Below, one piece after another: positions 5,528-6,469 of a stretch of 6,469 bases of DNA (the stretch's first letter is position 1; each line of letters starts with the position of its first letter). The notes under the pieces were generated by a model. The model ran no database searches, was not told the DNA's origin, and was given only the letters and a program-made list of their open reading frames with translations. Origin of the DNA: Paracoccaceae bacterium (GTDB lineage Bacteria > Pseudomonadota > Alphaproteobacteria > Rhodobacterales > Rhodobacteraceae); NCBI GenBank assembly GCA_007123625.1, contig SKKS01000005.1, positions 1 through 6,469 on the forward strand. Direction: 5' to 3'. The translations under genes and the position numbers were made by a program.

Positions 5528-6469
5528 TCAGCTGTGCAGACCGGCCAGCAAGGGCGGCAACATGTCGGCCCCGGGGCGCATCGGGTGCCAGGCATGGGCC
5601 AATTGCAAAAGCGCGGCATCGGCGCCATGCCGCCCGATGATCTGGACACCCATGGGCACCCCGCCCGCGCCGAACCCTGCGGGCAGGCTGATTGCCGGAA
5701 GTCCGATCAGGCTTGCGGGCACCACCACCTCCATCCAGCGGTGATAGCTGTCCATCGCCCGCCCGCCAATGGCGTCGGGGTGGAAGGCGGTCTTGTCGAA
5801 GGGCCAGACCTGTGCCGTGGGCAAGGCCAGCGCGTCATACCGGTCGAACAGCTCCGCCGCCGTCGCATACCAGCGCGACCGGATCAGACTGGCCTCGCGC
5901 AACTCTTCAGGCGTGACCTCGCGGCCCAGCTCCACCTCCCACACCGCGGCCGGTTTCAGCTTCGCGCGCGTCGCCGGATCGTCGTAGAACGCGCCCAGCT
6001 TGCCCGCGACCGCAAACGAGCGCATCACGCACCACGCCCACCACAACGCGCCCGCATCCATCGGCGGGGCGCATGCATCCACCCGCACGCCCGCCATGGG
6101 CCAACGCTCCAGCGCCGCTTCGCAGGTTTCGGTTACGCCCGATTCCATCGCAAAGGCCCCGCCCCAGTCGCCCAGCCAACCGATCCGCCGCCCCGCCACC
6201 GGCGCGGCGATCCGCTCCACGAACCCCTCGGGCGGCAACCCGAAGGGCATCGCCGGGTGCGGGCCTGCCTGCACCTCCAGCAGGGCTGCCAGATCGCGGG
6301 GACTGCGCGCCATTGGGCCATCGGTGGCCAGCGGATGCAGGTAGCTGTCGTTGCCCGGCCCGTCGGGCACCCGGCCCCAACTTGGGCGCATCCCATAGAC
6401 ATGGTTCCACCCTGCGGGATTGCGCAGGGACCCCATCATGTCGGACCCGTCGGCCACCGCAACCATCCC
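5528..6469 (-). CDS. Amidase-signature family hydrolase, N-terminus off window
   Basis: Serine amidohydrolase cleaving a carboxamide to acid plus ammonia or amine. The frame is open to the right edge: 313 residues are present and roughly 150 N-terminal ones are missing from a family of about 450-480. The first visible block, GSDMMGSLRNPAGW (8-21, counted from the edge), carries the expected nucleophile Ser14, equivalent to the Ser of DTGGSIR in the Ser-cisSer-Lys triad. The Lys and the cis-Ser (normally 24 residues before the nucleophile) lie outside the window. GMRPSWGRVP (26-35), GPMARSPRDLAALL (51-64) and the C-terminal LIGLPAISLPAGFGAGGVPMGVQIIGR (254-280) are standard family landmarks. 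DMMG replaces the commoner DTGG, as in one known subgroup. No signal peptide can be judged. It is separated from the downstream genes by 221 bp containing hairpins, so it may be a separate transcript. Malonamidase E2 belongs to this superfamily, making a malonate-releasing role with MatB conceivable but unproven. The methionine at 6466 is internal. Confidence 0.9.
   Translation of the reverse strand, partial: GMVAVADGSDMMGSLRNPAGWNHVYGMRPSWGRVPDGPGNDSYLHPLATDGPMARSPRDLAALLEVQAGPHPAMPFGLPPEGFVERIAAPVAGRRIGWLGDWGGAFAMESGVTETCEAALERWPMAGVRVDACAPPMDAGALWWAWCVMRSFAVAGKLGAFYDDPATRAKLKPAAVWEVELGREVTPEELREASLIRSRWYATAAELFDRYDALALPTAQVWPFDKTAFHPDAIGGRAMDSYHRWMEVVVPASLIGLPAISLPAGFGAGGVPMGVQIIGRHGADAALLQLAHAWHPMRPGADMLPPLLAGLHS

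Overview
The window is GC-rich DNA (roughly two-thirds G+C by eye) with six genes, all read from the minus strand, so transcription runs from high to low coordinates. The aminotransferase closely resembles a marine Rhodobacteraceae omega-transaminase type. The MatB and FCD-GntR proteins also have alphaproteobacterial relatives. An alphaproteobacterium, probably of the Rhodobacterales, is the best guess. I see no rRNA, tRNA, CRISPR array, insertion sequence or phage gene.

Layout in transcription order: the C-terminal two-thirds of an amidase-signature hydrolase (5528 to the right edge); a 221-bp intergenic region packed with inverted repeats; an EamA/DMT-family membrane transporter (4386-5306); a malonyl-CoA synthetase, MatB (2801-4315); an NADPH:quinone oxidoreductase of the zeta-crystallin type (1816-2796); an FCD-type GntR regulator (1119-1799); a 104-bp promoter/operator region; and a class III omega-aminotransferase cut by the left edge (1-1014). 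The transporter, matB, qor and gntR lie close together (gaps of 70, 4 and 16 bp) and probably share a transcript. The aminotransferase appears to have its own promoter.

Functional reading (inference): MatB activates malonate to malonyl-CoA. The amidase could supply malonate or a related acid from an amide. An omega-aminotransferase can make malonate semialdehyde when its substrate is beta-alanine. The GntR protein has the architecture of MatR-type regulators. No malonyl-CoA decarboxylase or classical malonate carrier is visible, so a malonate-related catabolic cluster is a hypothesis.

Two non-coding structures stand out. Upstream of the aminotransferase are two near-identical TTTGATCA-type palindromes, one overlapping the gntR stop codon and the other the -10 element, bracketing a plausible sigma-70 promoter. 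Between the amidase and the transporter is an 18-bp inverted repeat whose loop is exactly GGGTGGGTGGGTGGG, a textbook G-quadruplex sequence.
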